64,000 bases of DNA from an uncultured Clostridia bacterium (GCA_944384995.1 CALWVN010000001.1:124001-188000), one strand, 5' to 3'; counted from the first letter of the stretch, positions 26,070-35,490 are shown. Program-made: numbers and translations. The notes: generated from the letters alone by a model not told the origin.

Positions 26070-26164
26070 ATATATTTTGTACGAAGCCAATGCCTGCCGA
26101 CGCTCTCCCTTGCGGTGAACCGCAGGATATGGCGAAAGGCAGCATAACAGATTGCAAAAACGGT
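26070..26164 (+). other. Structured leader of unknown class upstream of the glycosyltransferase
   Basis: TGCCTGCC (26091-26098) can pair with GGC (26131-26133) and AGGCA (26137-26141) across an asymmetric GAA bulge, enclosing a hairpin at 26108-26126 (CCTTGCGG-TGAA-CCGCAGG). It does not match a riboswitch class I can name. Confidence 0.35.
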
Positions 26165-26181
26165 TAAAGGCGGCGCTTTTG

Positions 26182-27162
26182 ATGCACACTTTGGATTTGA
26201 TTGTACCCTGCTATAACGAAGAGGAGGCTTTGCCCCTGTTTTTTTCTGCTGTGCAGGACGTGCTTCCGCAGCTAACAGACACCAAAACGCGCCTGATTTT
26301 TGTGGATGACGGCAGCACGGATAACACCCTGTCGGTACTGCGTACGCTTTGCGAAGCGAATGAAAACGCGCGGTATATTTCATTCTCTCGCAATTTCGGA
26401 AAAGAGGCGGCTATGCTTGCGGGGCTGCGCGCGTCAACTGCGAAATTTGTCGGGATTCTCGACGCCGATTTGCAGCATTCCCCGCAGCTTCTGCCTGAAA
26501 TGCTGCGTGCTCTGACGGAGGAAGGCTGCGACATTGCCGCAGCACGGCGCGAGACGCGCACGGGGGAGGCAAAGCTGAAAAGCGGTTTTTCCAAGCTGTT
26601 TTATAAGATCATCAGCCGCATTTCCGATGCCGATATAGAAGCCGGCGCGCAGGACTTCCGCATTATGAAGCGCAAGGTCGTCAACGCCGTGCTGCAAGTG
26701 CCCGAATACAACCGCTTTTCAAAAGGCATTTTCAGCTGGGTGGGGTTCAAAACCAAATGGTTCCCGCACGAAAACCGCGCGCGTGCGGCGGGCAAAACCA
26801 AATGGTCGTTTTGGTCGCTGTTTTCCTATGCCGTGGACGGTATCGTGAATTTCTCCACCGCGCCGCTGAAAATATCTTTGCTGTGCGGTGCGATCTGCAG
26901 CCTTGCGGGTATCGCATATGCGCTTTATATCATTGTGCGCACGCTGATCTACGGCAGCGACGTGCCGGGCTATCCGTCCACGATCTGCGCGATCCTGATC
27001 ATCGGCGGGTTGATCCTGCTTTCTTTGGGCATTTTGGGGGAATATATATCCCGCATATACATGGAGGTAAAGCGCCGTCCGCACTATATCATTGACGAGA
27101 CGGATATTTTACCGGAAGAAGCAGAAAGCGACGTGGACGACGACCCTGCCGCGCGCGGATAA
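26182..27162 (+). CDS. Family 2 glycosyltransferase (GtrB/polyprenyl-phosphate type)
   Basis: A 326-residue GT2 enzyme. The nucleotide-sugar domain has LDLIVPCYNEEEALPLFF, FVDDGSTDNT, SFSRNFGKEAAMLAGL and DADLQHSP (the metal-binding DxD-like site). A C-terminal pair of membrane helices (about residues 225-290) and a cytosolic acidic tail follow. This architecture is that of polyprenyl-phosphate glucosyl- or arabinosyltransferases (GtrB, ArnC-like). ATG 26182 is preferred, 9 bases after AAAGGCGG; a TTG at 26152 is less well served. A GtrA-like flippase gene occurs in the window near 45847 but is not adjacent. Confidence 0.9.
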   Translation: MHTLDLIVPCYNEEEALPLFFSAVQDVLPQLTDTKTRLIFVDDGSTDNTLSVLRTLCEANENARYISFSRNFGKEAAMLAGLRASTAKFVGILDADLQHSPQLLPEMLRALTEEGCDIAAARRETRTGEAKLKSGFSKLFYKIISRISDADIEAGAQDFRIMKRKVVNAVLQVPEYNRFSKGIFSWVGFKTKWFPHENRARAAGKTKWSFWSLFSYAVDGIVNFSTAPLKISLLCGAICSLAGIAYALYIIVRTLIYGSDVPGYPSTICAILIIGGLILLSLGILGEYISRIYMEVKRRPHYIIDETDILPEEAESDVDDDPAARG

Positions 27163-27214
27163 GCGCAGGGTGTGCAAATCCGTCCGCATTGTGCAAAAAA
27201 ATTCAAAATAAGCC

Positions 27215-27243
27215 TTGTATTGACGGCTGATTTTTTATATAAT
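27215..27243 (+). promoter_or_regulatory. Sigma-A promoter of ileS
   Basis: TTGTAT (27215-27220), 17-base spacer, TATAAT (27238-27243). The leader is only about 30 bases, too short for a T-box. Confidence 0.6.
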
Positions 27244-27281
27244 ATTTGTCTGTATAAAAGTTCTGAAAGGTGGCGCGCCGC

Positions 27282-30200
27282 GTGGCTGACGAAAAAAACA
27301 AGTTCGTAGAGCTTGAGCACGAGATCATGGATTTTTGGGAACGGGAGCACTGCTTTGACAAGCTGGTTGCCAAAAATAAAGGCAACAAAATGTTCCGCTT
27401 TTTAGACGGCCCGATTACCGCAAACAATCCCATGGGGATTCACCATGCGTGGGGCAGAAGCATTAAGGATATTTTTATCCGTTACCATGCCATGAACGGG
27501 TGTGACTGCCGCTATCAAAACGGCTTTGACTCTCAGGGACTTTGGGTCGAGGTCGAGGTGGAGAAGCAGCTCGGCTTTCAAACCAAAAAGGATATTGAAA
27601 ATTACGGGATGGACAAGTTCACGCAAGCCTGCAAAGACCGCGTGAAGCATTTTTCCTCCATCATCACCGAGCAGTCCAAGCGGCTGGGACAGTGGATGGA
27701 CTGGGACCATTCCTATTTTACCAATACCGACGAAAACATCGAGGGGATCTGGCACTTCTTAAAGAAGTGCGACGAGCACGGCTGGATCCAGCGCGAATAC
27801 AAGCCGATGCCCTGGTGCCCGCGCTGCGGCACGTCGCTTTCCGAGCATGAAATGACCGGCTCGTATAAGCTGATGACCCACAATTCCGTCTACTTTAAGC
27901 TGCCCGTAAAAGAGCTTAACAGCAAGATCCTTGTCTGGACAACTACGCCGTGGACGCTTTCTTCGAACGTGGCGCTGGCGGTCAATCCCGACATTGACTA
28001 TGTGGAAGTCAAGATCAAAAGCGACGAGCAGACGCTGATTCTTGCAAAAAATGCGATCAAGCATCTTGGGGACGATAAGCTTGAAGTCCTGCGTGCCTTT
28101 AAGGGCGGCGAGCTCGTTGGGCTGCATTTTGAGACCTGCTTCCCGTATCTGCCTGCACAAGCCGGCATCGAGCATAAGATCGTCGCGTGGGAGGATGTAG
28201 ACGCTGACGAGGGTACGGGTGTCGTACATATCGCGCCCGGCTGCGGTATCGAGGACTTTGAGCTCGGCGAGCGCATTGGTCTTCCGAAGGTGATGCCGAT
28301 TGATGACATGGGTATTTACCTTGAAGGTTTTGATTGGATGACCGGTAAGGACAGCCATACCATTGCGGACGAGGTTTTCGAGCACCTGCAAGCGGATAAT
28401 AAGCTGTATAAGGTCGAGCCGCACGAGCACAGCTACCCGGTGTGCTGGCGCTGCAAGTCCGAGGTCGTGTTCCGCCTTGTGCCCGCGTGGTATATCCGTA
28501 CTGCGGAAGTCAAGCCCAAGCTGATCGAAGCTGCCGCTGCCGTTAAATGGGAGCCCGCCTCCAACGGCAAGCGTATGCACGACTGGCTGACGAATATGGG
28601 CGATTGGAACATTTCGCGCAAACGCTATTACGGTATGCCGCTGCCGTTTTATCCGTGTGACTGCGGGCATGTGACGGTGGTTGGTTCGCGCAAGGAACTG
28701 CGGGAACTTGCGGTAGATCCTGCAAAGGTAGACGCGCTGCCCGAGTTGCACCGTCCGTGGGTGGATGAGATTCAAATCAAATGCCCCCACTGCGGCAAGC
28801 CCGTTTCGCGCGTGACCGAGATCGGCGACGTGTGGCTGGATGCGGGTATCGTGCCGTTTTCCACGCTCAAGTATTTCAGCGATAAGGAATACTGGAAAAA
28901 GAATTTCCCCGCCGAGTGGGTCACCGAAATGCACGAGCAGGTGCGTTTGTGGTTCTATTCGCTCTTGTTCATGAGCGTCGTACTCGAAGGCAGAGCACCG
29001 TATGAGCGCGTACTGACCAACAGCGCGGTCGTTTCGGAGGATGGTTCTAAATTCTCCAAAACCGGATTTATGATCAAGTTTGACGAGGCGGCGGAAAAGA
29101 TCGGCGCGGACACCGTGCGCTATATGTATGCGGGTGCTCCCGTGGCAAGCGATGTGCGTTTTGGCTATACCTTGGGTGACGAAGCGCGCCGCAAGCTGCT
29201 GTCGTTCTGGAACATTTATACGTTCTTTGAGACCTATGCCAAGATCGACAAGCCGAATTTTGAGGGATATGTGCCCGATAAATCCAAAATGACGCCCACC
29301 GACCTTTGGCTCACCGTGCGCACCAACGAATTTTTGAAGCGCGCTACGGCTTGCTATGATGACTACAAAGTCTATCTGCTGGTCAAGGACTTTGAAGTCT
29401 TTGTAGATGATATTTCCAACTGGTATGTCCGCACCAACCGCCGCCGCTTCTGGAAGGCCGACGACGAGCAGGACAAAATGCTGGCATATTGGGTGCTGTT
29501 CCACGCGCTCAACACTGCTGTGCAGGTCATGGCGCCCGTGATCCCGTTCATGACGGAATACATTTGGCAGACGCTCACACGCAAGGTGTTGCCGAACGCG
29601 CCGCTTTCCGTGCATTTAAGTGATTGGCCGCAGCCGCTTGCGGATTTTGAAGACAACGGCATTGTGGAGCAGACCGCATTCGCACGCGAAGCCATTGCGG
29701 TCGCCATGCGGCTTCGCAATGAACAGCAGCTCAAGGTTCGCCAGCCGCTTGCCGCTATGTATGTCTGCTGTGATAAAGCGTCCGCGGATAAACTGAAAAC
29801 CTTTGAGAAAAATATTCTCGATGAGCTCAACATCAAAACGCTTCACTATTTGGAGTCTGCCGACGCGCTGGAAGATAAATACCTGACCGTGAACTTTAAG
29901 GTCGCGGGTGCGGTGCTCAAGCAGAACGTCAATAAGATGAAGCAGACGCTTGAAGCACTTTCAGACGCGGATATGGCTGCTGCCGTTTCCGCAGTAGAAG
30001 CCGGCGGCGAGGTCACGATCCCGGGCTTTGACGGGAGCTTTGACGCAGGGCTGTTTAACGTCTCCACCAAAACCAAGGCGGGTATCGTTTCCGCAGAATT
30101 CGCGAACGGTACTGCCGTGGTCGCGCTGGATACGAAGCTGACCGAAACGCTGATCCGCGAAGGCCTTGTGCGCGATGTTGTGCGCCAGTGCCAGATCGCA

Positions 30201-30419
30201 CGCAAGGAAGCTGGCTATGAGGTCGAGCAGCGTGTGCGTGTTTCGATCTGCACGGACAATGCGCAGATCGCGGATGCGCTTTCCGAAAAAGCAGACTATC
30301 TGCAAAACGAGCTGCTTGCCGAAGAGATTTGCATTGGTTCACCGCTTGTGTCGGCGGACTATGTAAAAGAAGCCGAAATTTCCGGCAGTAAAGTCACACT
30401 GTCGGTTTGTAAAGCATAA
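27282..30419 (+). CDS. ileS: Isoleucyl-tRNA synthetase, divergent signature
   Basis: A 1045-residue class I synthetase, full length with a zinc-type CPRCGTSLSEHE insertion, editing domain and anticodon/C-terminal domains as in the long IleRS group. The signature motifs are unusual. The HIGH region reads PMGIHHAWG (residues 50-58), the segment normally GWDCHGLPVE reads GFDSQGLWVE, and the KMSKS loop reads KFSKT (590-594). GTG 27282 is chosen because AAAGGTGG is 8 bases upstream; GTG 27270 overlaps that site. There is no T-box. IleRS is the best fit from overall layout, but the substrate amino acid is inferred. Confidence 0.87.
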   Translation: MADEKNKFVELEHEIMDFWEREHCFDKLVAKNKGNKMFRFLDGPITANNPMGIHHAWGRSIKDIFIRYHAMNGCDCRYQNGFDSQGLWVEVEVEKQLGFQTKKDIENYGMDKFTQACKDRVKHFSSIITEQSKRLGQWMDWDHSYFTNTDENIEGIWHFLKKCDEHGWIQREYKPMPWCPRCGTSLSEHEMTGSYKLMTHNSVYFKLPVKELNSKILVWTTTPWTLSSNVALAVNPDIDYVEVKIKSDEQTLILAKNAIKHLGDDKLEVLRAFKGGELVGLHFETCFPYLPAQAGIEHKIVAWEDVDADEGTGVVHIAPGCGIEDFELGERIGLPKVMPIDDMGIYLEGFDWMTGKDSHTIADEVFEHLQADNKLYKVEPHEHSYPVCWRCKSEVVFRLVPAWYIRTAEVKPKLIEAAAAVKWEPASNGKRMHDWLTNMGDWNISRKRYYGMPLPFYPCDCGHVTVVGSRKELRELAVDPAKVDALPELHRPWVDEIQIKCPHCGKPVSRVTEIGDVWLDAGIVPFSTLKYFSDKEYWKKNFPAEWVTEMHEQVRLWFYSLLFMSVVLEGRAPYERVLTNSAVVSEDGSKFSKTGFMIKFDEAAEKIGADTVRYMYAGAPVASDVRFGYTLGDEARRKLLSFWNIYTFFETYAKIDKPNFEGYVPDKSKMTPTDLWLTVRTNEFLKRATACYDDYKVYLLVKDFEVFVDDISNWYVRTNRRRFWKADDEQDKMLAYWVLFHALNTAVQVMAPVIPFMTEYIWQTLTRKVLPNAPLSVHLSDWPQPLADFEDNGIVEQTAFAREAIAVAMRLRNEQQLKVRQPLAAMYVCCDKASADKLKTFEKNILDELNIKTLHYLESADALEDKYLTVNFKVAGAVLKQNVNKMKQTLEALSDADMAAAVSAVEAGGEVTIPGFDGSFDAGLFNVSTKTKAGIVSAEFANGTAVVALDTKLTETLIREGLVRDVVRQCQIARKEAGYEVEQRVRVSICTDNAQIADALSEKADYLQNELLAEEICIGSPLVSADYVKEAEISGSKVTLSVCKA

Positions 30420-30431
30420 AAGGAGACCATT

Positions 30432-30638
30432 ATGTTAAAAGAAGTAACAAAAGACATGACCATTGGCGATATTTTGGACGCCGACCGCGAAACTGTTCCT
30501 TTCTTTTTGGAAATGGGAATGCACTGTCTCGGCTGCCCCGCTTCTCGCGGCGAAACGCTTGAGCAGGCGTGCGAGGTGCATGGCGTGGACGCGGACGCGT
30601 TGGTTGAAAAGATCAACGCATTTTTGCAGTCCAAATAA
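30432..30638 (+). CDS. DUF1858 domain protein
   Basis: A 68-residue protein with the DUF1858 signature: MTIGDILDADRETVPFFLEMGMHCLGCPASRGETLEQAC. Key residues are the CxxC pair (HCLGCPAS) and a third Cys about 14 residues on. The fold is a small helical domain often found beside hybrid-cluster or redox proteins; its function is unknown. It is 12 bases after ileS with its own AAAAGGAG site and is followed by a GC-rich hairpin. Confidence 0.88.
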   Translation: MLKEVTKDMTIGDILDADRETVPFFLEMGMHCLGCPASRGETLEQACEVHGVDADALVEKINAFLQSK

Positions 30639-30648
30639 ACTAAGCCTT

Positions 30649-30677
30649 CGGGGCGCGCGCCGAAAAGCCGCGCCCCG
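30649..30677 (+). other. GC-rich intercistronic hairpin after the DUF1858 gene
   Basis: CGGGGCGCG (30649-30657) and CGCGCCCCG (30669-30677) form a 9-bp perfect stem. CTTGCG follows, not a T-run, so it is more likely an mRNA stability or partial termination element than a full terminator. Confidence 0.5.
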
Positions 30678-30698
30678 CTTGCGCTATTAAGGAGCGTT

Positions 30699-31376
30699 AT
30701 GCTGCATTTAACACCGAGACTCGCGGCAGTCACCGATGCGGTCAAGCCTTGCGGCTGTGTTGCAGATATCGGAACGGACCACGCATATGTACCCATCCGT
30801 CTTTTGCAAGAAGGCAAGGTATGCCGTGCGATTGCTGCGGATATTCATAAACAGCCTTTGGAAAACGCGCGCCGTTCTGTTGAACGCTATGGTTTGGAAG
30901 ATCGTGTGGAACTGCGTCTTTCCGATGGACTTCAAAACATATGTGCGGGTGAAGCGCAGACGATCATAATTGCAGGCATGGGCGGCGAGCAGATCGCCGA
31001 AATGCTGAACTCGACACTCTGGCTGCGCCAAAAGGGGATTCAGCTTGTATTGCAGCCCATGACACACAGCGAGGACGTGCGGCGCGCTTTGCGCGAAAAC
31101 GGCTTTTTCAAGATGACTGAAACCACGGTCGCCGAGGGCAGGCGTATCTATTTGGTGATTTCTGCTGCGTGGGATGATATAAAAATGTCGCGTGTAACGG
31201 CGGGCAACGATTATATCGGTGCGCTTCGCCCGCACGAGATAGAAACGGACCGTCTGTTTTTACAAAATGTATTGCGCCGCTTACAAACAAAAGCGGATGC
31301 GCTGCGCGAAAAAGGCGATCGGCAGGCTGCGGCTTTGAACGAAATCATACGGGAGGTTTCTGATGCTTGCAGGTGA
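30699..31376 (+). CDS. trmK: tRNA (adenine-22-N1)-methyltransferase TrmK
   Basis: A 225-residue SAM-dependent enzyme that methylates A22 in the tRNA D-loop. The signature is LTPRLAAVTDAV, ADIGTDHAYVPIRLL (SAM loop), IIIAGMGGEQIAEML (catalytic region) and LQPMTHSEDVRRAL. A C-terminal coiled coil (about residues 185-220) is visible. It overlaps the Nif3-like gene by 14 bases, the usual trmK-yqfO pairing in Firmicutes. Confidence 0.93.
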   Translation: MLHLTPRLAAVTDAVKPCGCVADIGTDHAYVPIRLLQEGKVCRAIAADIHKQPLENARRSVERYGLEDRVELRLSDGLQNICAGEAQTIIIAGMGGEQIAEMLNSTLWLRQKGIQLVLQPMTHSEDVRRALRENGFFKMTETTVAEGRRIYLVISAAWDDIKMSRVTAGNDYIGALRPHEIETDRLFLQNVLRRLQTKADALREKGDRQAAALNEIIREVSDACR

Positions 31377-32106
31377 AATTTACGACTACATAGACTCTGT
31401 CGCGCCCTTTGCGGGACAGGCGGAATGGGACAACAGCGGCTTTTTGGTCGGGGAACGGGGCGCGAGCGCTGACCGCATCTTGTTTGCACTCGATGCTACA
31501 CCGCAGGTGATCGAAGAAGCAGTGCAAAAGGAGTGCGCGCTGCTTGTAACGCACCATCCGATCTTGTTCAGCGCTGTAAAGGCTTTTACGGAATCCGATC
31601 CCGCGTATCTCGCGGCAAAACGCGGCGTTTCTGTGATTTGTGCGCATACATCTTATGATTTTGCAGCGAACGGTGTTGCTGATGTATTGGCGGAGAAAGT
31701 CGGCCTTGCCGGTGTACACGCGTCGGAATGCGGCGAATTCCGTATCGGCAGAACCGAGTGTATAACGGCACAGGATTTTGCGCAAAAGGCAAAAGCGGCG
31801 CTGCATGCGCCCGTATTTGTCGCCTTGCCGCAAAAGCAAGTGCGTATAGTCGCGGTTTGCGGCGGTGCAGGTGCGTCTTTTTTGCAGGCGGCAAAAGAGA
31901 AGGGGGCAGACCTCTTGTTCACAGGCGAAGCCAAGCACCACGAAATGCTCGAAGCCGCCGCGTTGGATATCGCGCTAGTCACGGCCGGGCATTTTGAAAC
32001 GGAACACCCCGCTGTTCGCGCACTTTGCAAGCGAATTCAGGCAGCATTCCCTGAAACGGTCTGCCTGCTTTCTGAGCAGACCTCTCCCATGCAAATCATT
32101 GAATAA
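31363..32106 (+). CDS. Nif3-like dinuclear metal centre hexameric protein
   Basis: A 247-residue Nif3/DUF34 protein (YqfO-like, short form without the inserted CutA-like domain). Metal ligands are seen in LVTHHPILFSAVKAF, CAHTSYDF and TGEAKHHEMLEAA. GTP cyclohydrolase type 2 and metal-insertion roles have been suggested for relatives; function is not settled. It is translationally coupled to trmK. Confidence 0.92.
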   Translation: MLAGEIYDYIDSVAPFAGQAEWDNSGFLVGERGASADRILFALDATPQVIEEAVQKECALLVTHHPILFSAVKAFTESDPAYLAAKRGVSVICAHTSYDFAANGVADVLAEKVGLAGVHASECGEFRIGRTECITAQDFAQKAKAALHAPVFVALPQKQVRIVAVCGGAGASFLQAAKEKGADLLFTGEAKHHEMLEAAALDIALVTAGHFETEHPAVRALCKRIQAAFPETVCLLSEQTSPMQIIE

Positions 32107-32118
32107 AGGAAACAAATC

Positions 32119-33852
32119 ATGGCACTGGACGGCATTACGCTGCATTTTATCAAAACGGAATTGGAAGAGACTCTTTTAGGTGCGCGCGTGGAAAAGGTAC
32201 ACCAGCCTGCGAAATGCGAGCTCACCTTGCATATGCGCACGCGCAGCGGCGCGTATCGGCTTCTGCTTTCGGCGGAGTCTGCCTCGCCGCGCATCCACAT
32301 TACACAAAGACCGAGTGAAAACCCGCAGAATCCGCCTATGCTCTGCATGCTGCTGCGCAAGCATTTAAGCGGTGCTGTGCTTGTTGGCTTGCGGCAATCT
32401 GGCCTTGACCGCGTGCTGTTTTTAGATTTTGACGCGACCAATGAAATCGGCGACAAGGTGCGGCTGTCCCTCTGTGTAGAGATTATGGGCCAGCACAGCA
32501 ATATCATATTGATCGACGGCAATGGTATGATCTTAGATGCGGTCAAGCGTGTAGATTCCTCTAAATCCGCGTACCGAGAGATCTTACCCGGTGTAGCATA
32601 TCAGCTCCCGCCGCGGCAGGATAAAATACAGCTAGCAAAGGATAATATTTCCAATTGCCTTATCCGGCTGTTTATGAACCCCGAGCAGCAGCTTCCTGCG
32701 GCGTTTATGAAAAATATTGAGGGAATTTCGCCCATTGTCAGCCGTGAGCTTGCGTTTCGCGCCGCAGGCGACTGCACCTGTACGGTGCAGGAAGCAGGGA
32801 AGGCGCGTGTGCGCGCGGCGCTCGAATATCTTAGCTCTTGCCTGCAAAATGTCCCGGCGCACTGTGTCGTTTGCGATGAAGAAGAGAAACCTTTTGACTT
32901 TTCTTTTTTAGAAATTCTGCAATACGGCGGCTTTTGCAAAAAAATCGAATACGCTTCGTTCTGCACGCTGCTTGACGATTTTTACGCGGAGCGTGACCGC
33001 TTGCTGCGTGCCAAGCGCAGGGCGGGTGATTTGCATAAAACACTGCAAACGCTGCGCGAGCGCACCGCGCGTAAAATGGCGAATCGTCAGGCACAGCTCA
33101 AAGACAGCGCCGAAAAAGAGCGCCTGCGCATCTTTGGAGAACTGATCCAAGCCAATCAGTACGCGCTCGAAAAAGGCGCGAGCTTTTATGAACTGGAAAA
33201 TTATTATGACGAAAACCGCTTGGTGCGTATCCCCGTTGATCCTGCGTTGTCGCCGTCGCAAAACGCGCAAAAATATTATAAGGCTTACAAAAAAGCGTCT
33301 ACGGCGGAAAAAATGCTTGCAGAGCTCATTGCCCACGACGAACAGGAACTTGCTTATTTTGCTTCTGTGGAGGATGCGCTTTCCCGTGCCGAGGCGGAAA
33401 GCGACCTTGCCGCCATTCGGCAGGAGCTGATCGACGGCAAATACCTGAAACGCAAAAAAGGCGGCAAACAGAGGCTCCCGAAAGAACTTCCGCCGCACAA
33501 ATTCAAGACGAGTGAGGGCTTTACGGTACTTGTCGGGCGCAACAATGTCCAGAACGATAAGCTGACGCTGAAAACGGCAAAAAATTACGATATGTGGCTG
33601 CACACGCAGCATTATGCGGGTTCGCATACGATCTTAATATCGGACAATCGTGAAATTACAGATCAAGCCATTTCCGAAGCCGCCGCGATCGCCGCGTTTT
33701 TCAGCAGCGCGCGCGACGCGCAAAAGGTGCCTGTTGATTATACCCGTGTCAAGAATATCAAAAAGCCTGTCGGCGCAAAGCCCGGCAAGGTGATCTACAA
33801 CACTTACAATACCATTTATGTTACGCCTACCGAGCCGAAAGAAGAATTATAA
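32119..33852 (+). CDS. rqcH: Ribosome quality control protein RqcH (NFACT family)
   Basis: A 577-residue NFACT protein that binds stalled 50S-peptidyl-tRNA complexes and adds alanine tails. The NFACT-N domain has MALDGITLHFIKTEL and the DR motif in RQSGLDRVLFLDF (near residue 99), needed for tail addition in Bacillus. Coiled-coil helices (about 280-430) carry the HhH and CC regions, and the C-terminal NFACT-R domain has GRNNVQNDKLTLK and DMWLHTQHYAGSHTIL. Older annotations call it fibronectin-binding protein. A convergent terminator follows. Confidence 0.93.
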   Translation: MALDGITLHFIKTELEETLLGARVEKVHQPAKCELTLHMRTRSGAYRLLLSAESASPRIHITQRPSENPQNPPMLCMLLRKHLSGAVLVGLRQSGLDRVLFLDFDATNEIGDKVRLSLCVEIMGQHSNIILIDGNGMILDAVKRVDSSKSAYREILPGVAYQLPPRQDKIQLAKDNISNCLIRLFMNPEQQLPAAFMKNIEGISPIVSRELAFRAAGDCTCTVQEAGKARVRAALEYLSSCLQNVPAHCVVCDEEEKPFDFSFLEILQYGGFCKKIEYASFCTLLDDFYAERDRLLRAKRRAGDLHKTLQTLRERTARKMANRQAQLKDSAEKERLRIFGELIQANQYALEKGASFYELENYYDENRLVRIPVDPALSPSQNAQKYYKAYKKASTAEKMLAELIAHDEQELAYFASVEDALSRAEAESDLAAIRQELIDGKYLKRKKGGKQRLPKELPPHKFKTSEGFTVLVGRNNVQNDKLTLKTAKNYDMWLHTQHYAGSHTILISDNREITDQAISEAAAIAAFFSSARDAQKVPVDYTRVKNIKKPVGAKPGKVIYNTYNTIYVTPTEPKEEL

Positions 33853-33859
33853 GCATATA

Positions 33860-33891
33860 AAACGACGCTGTGTTTTTGCACAGCGTCGTTT
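33860..33891. terminator. Bidirectional terminator between rqcH and the DUF378 gene
   Basis: AAACGACGCTGTG (33860-33872) pairs with CACAGCGTCGTTT (33879-33891) around TTTTTG. Flanking T/A tracts are short. It lies between two convergent genes. Confidence 0.75.
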
Positions 33892-33906
33892 CGGATTTCG
33901 TTTCGG

Positions 33907-34134
33907 TTACTCGTCGTTGTTGGCGGGTGCAAGGACTTCGCTTTCGCGGAAGAGCAGGGAGATGCACCAAACCGCCGCAATGGCGACAAGCGTATAAATG
34001 ATTCTGCTGATTACGGCGTCCTGCCCGCCGAAGATCCAGCCGACAATATCAAATTGGAAAAGCCCGATGGAGCCCCAGTTGATGCCGCCGATGATGACCA
34101 GAATCAGCGCGATCCTATCCAGCATATTTCTCAA
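33907..34134 (-). CDS. DUF378 small membrane protein
   Basis: A 75-residue protein with two membrane helices. LDRIALILVIIGGINWGSIGL and FDIVGWIFGG are typical of DUF378 (YuzA-like) proteins, whose function is unknown. The ribosome site AAGGAG lies about 9 bases upstream. The tail is polar. It appears monocistronic. Confidence 0.9.
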   Translation of the reverse strand: MRNMLDRIALILVIIGGINWGSIGLFQFDIVGWIFGGQDAVISRIIYTLVAIAAVWCISLLFRESEVLAPANNDE

Positions 34135-34212
34135 CTCCTTATCAATGCTTATTGATAGTATAGCTCGAAACAGCGTGGATATACGATTTCAAAATTTTTA
34201 CAATTTTGTCTA

Positions 34213-35400
34213 TTAAAGTGTACCGGCCGCTTTTTTCAAAGCGTCAACGCGGTCGGTCTTTTCCCAGGTCAGATCAAGATCCGTTCTGCCCATATGGCCG
34301 TAAGCGGCAAGCGGACGGTAGATCGGGCGGCGCAGGTCGAGATATTCGATGATTGCCGCCGGGCGCAGGTCAAAGACCTCGGTGACGATCTCGCTTAATA
34401 CGTCATCCGAGAGCGCCCCCGTGCCGAAGGTGTCCACCATAACGGAAACAGGGTTCGCAACACCGATGGCATAGGCAAGCTGGATCTCACAACGTCTTGC
34501 AAGACCTGCCGCAACAATGTTTTTGGCAACATACCGCGCCGCGTATGCGGCGGAACGATCCACCTTGGTTGGGTCCTTGCCTGAGAAGCAGCCGCCGCCG
34601 TGACGGCCGATGCCGCCGTAGGTGTCGACAATGATCTTTCTGCCCGTAAGCCCCGAATCCCCGGCGGGGCCGCCCGTTACAAATCTGCCTGTAGGGTTGA
34701 CATAAATGATCGTGTCCTCGTCAAACAGGTTTTCGGGCACAACAGGTTTGATGACATGCTGTAAAATATCCGAACGGATCTGTGTAAGCGGGATCTCTGC
34801 GCGGTGCTGCGCAGAAACAACGATTGTATCAACACGAACAGGCTTGTTGTCATCGTACTCAACCGTAACCTGCGTTTTGCCGTCCGGGAACAGATACGGC
34901 AATGTGCCATCCTTGCGCACGTCGGTCAGCCGCTTTGCCAATTTATGTGCCAAAGCAATGGGCAGCGGCATCAATTCCGGTGTTTCACAGCAGGCATAGC
35001 CGAACATCATGCCTTGATCACCCGCGCCGTGCAGGTTGTAGTCGTCCTGTTTGCCGGTTTTCAGTTCATAGGAAGCGTCTACACCCATGGCAATGTCTGC
35101 CGATTGCTTGTCGATAGCGATATCTACACGGCAGTTGTGCCCGTTGAAGCCGGTGTCGTCGTTATCATAGCCGATCTCACAAACGACGTCGCGTGCGATT
35201 TTTTCAATGTCTACCTTGGCGGTCGTTGTGATCTCGCCCATGACCATCAAGCGGTTTGTGATGCAGGTCGTCTCACACGCAACACGGCCGTTCGGATCCT
35301 GTGCTAAAATTGCGTCTAAAATCGCATCGGAAACAGTGTCGCAAACCTTATCGGGATGCCCTTCCGTTACGGATTCGGATGTAAAAAGATGCTTTGTCAT
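34213..35400 (-). CDS. metK: S-adenosylmethionine synthetase
   Basis: A 395-residue enzyme making SAM from methionine and ATP. Motifs are [25 protein letters not shown], the P-loop-like [29 protein letters not shown] (in part: [12 protein letters not shown]) and [11 protein letters not shown] 35400 is used: AAAGGAG lies 12 bases before it, whereas the longer start at 35430 would put that ribosome site inside the gene. Expression is controlled by the SAM-I riboswitch immediately upstream. Confidence 0.97.
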   Translation of the reverse strand: MTKHLFTSESVTEGHPDKVCDTVSDAILDAILAQDPNGRVACETTCITNRLMVMGEITTTAKVDIEKIARDVVCEIGYDNDDTGFNGHNCRVDIAIDKQSADIAMGVDASYELKTGKQDDYNLHGAGDQGMMFGYACCETPELMPLPIALAHKLAKRLTDVRKDGTLPYLFPDGKTQVTVEYDDNKPVRVDTIVVSAQHRAEIPLTQIRSDILQHVIKPVVPENLFDEDTIIYVNPTGRFVTGGPAGDSGLTGRKIIVDTYGGIGRHGGGCFSGKDPTKVDRSAAYAARYVAKNIVAAGLARRCEIQLAYAIGVANPVSVMVDTFGTGALSDDVLSEIVTEVFDLRPAAIIEYLDLRRPIYRPLAAYGHMGRTDLDLTWEKTDRVDALKKAAGTL

Positions 35401-35448
35401 ATGTTGTACGGTCTCCTTTGAAAAATCCACAGGATGTCATTCCCGCAT

Positions 35449-35478
35449 AAAAAAGCACCCGGGCGCAGGCCAAGGTGC
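35449..35478 (-). terminator. Riboswitch-controlled terminator of metK
   Basis: On the minus strand GCACC-TT-GGC-CTGC-GCC-CG-GGTGC is followed by TTTTTT. It lies just downstream of the SAM-I aptamer and would form when SAM is bound. Confidence 0.8.
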
Positions 35479-35490
35479 GTGGTTCGTCAC

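Noticed and set aside
27163-27281. Possible T-box leader before ileS
   Set aside because: A promoter at 27215-27243 leaves only about 30 untranslated bases and no T-box sequence is present; the same holds for trpS at 50708-50740.
27759-29615. A 618-codon open frame on the minus strand opposite ileS
   Set aside because: It is the antisense shadow of a clear synthetase gene in GC-biased codons; composition is rich in His/Arg/Leu with no motif and no ribosome site.
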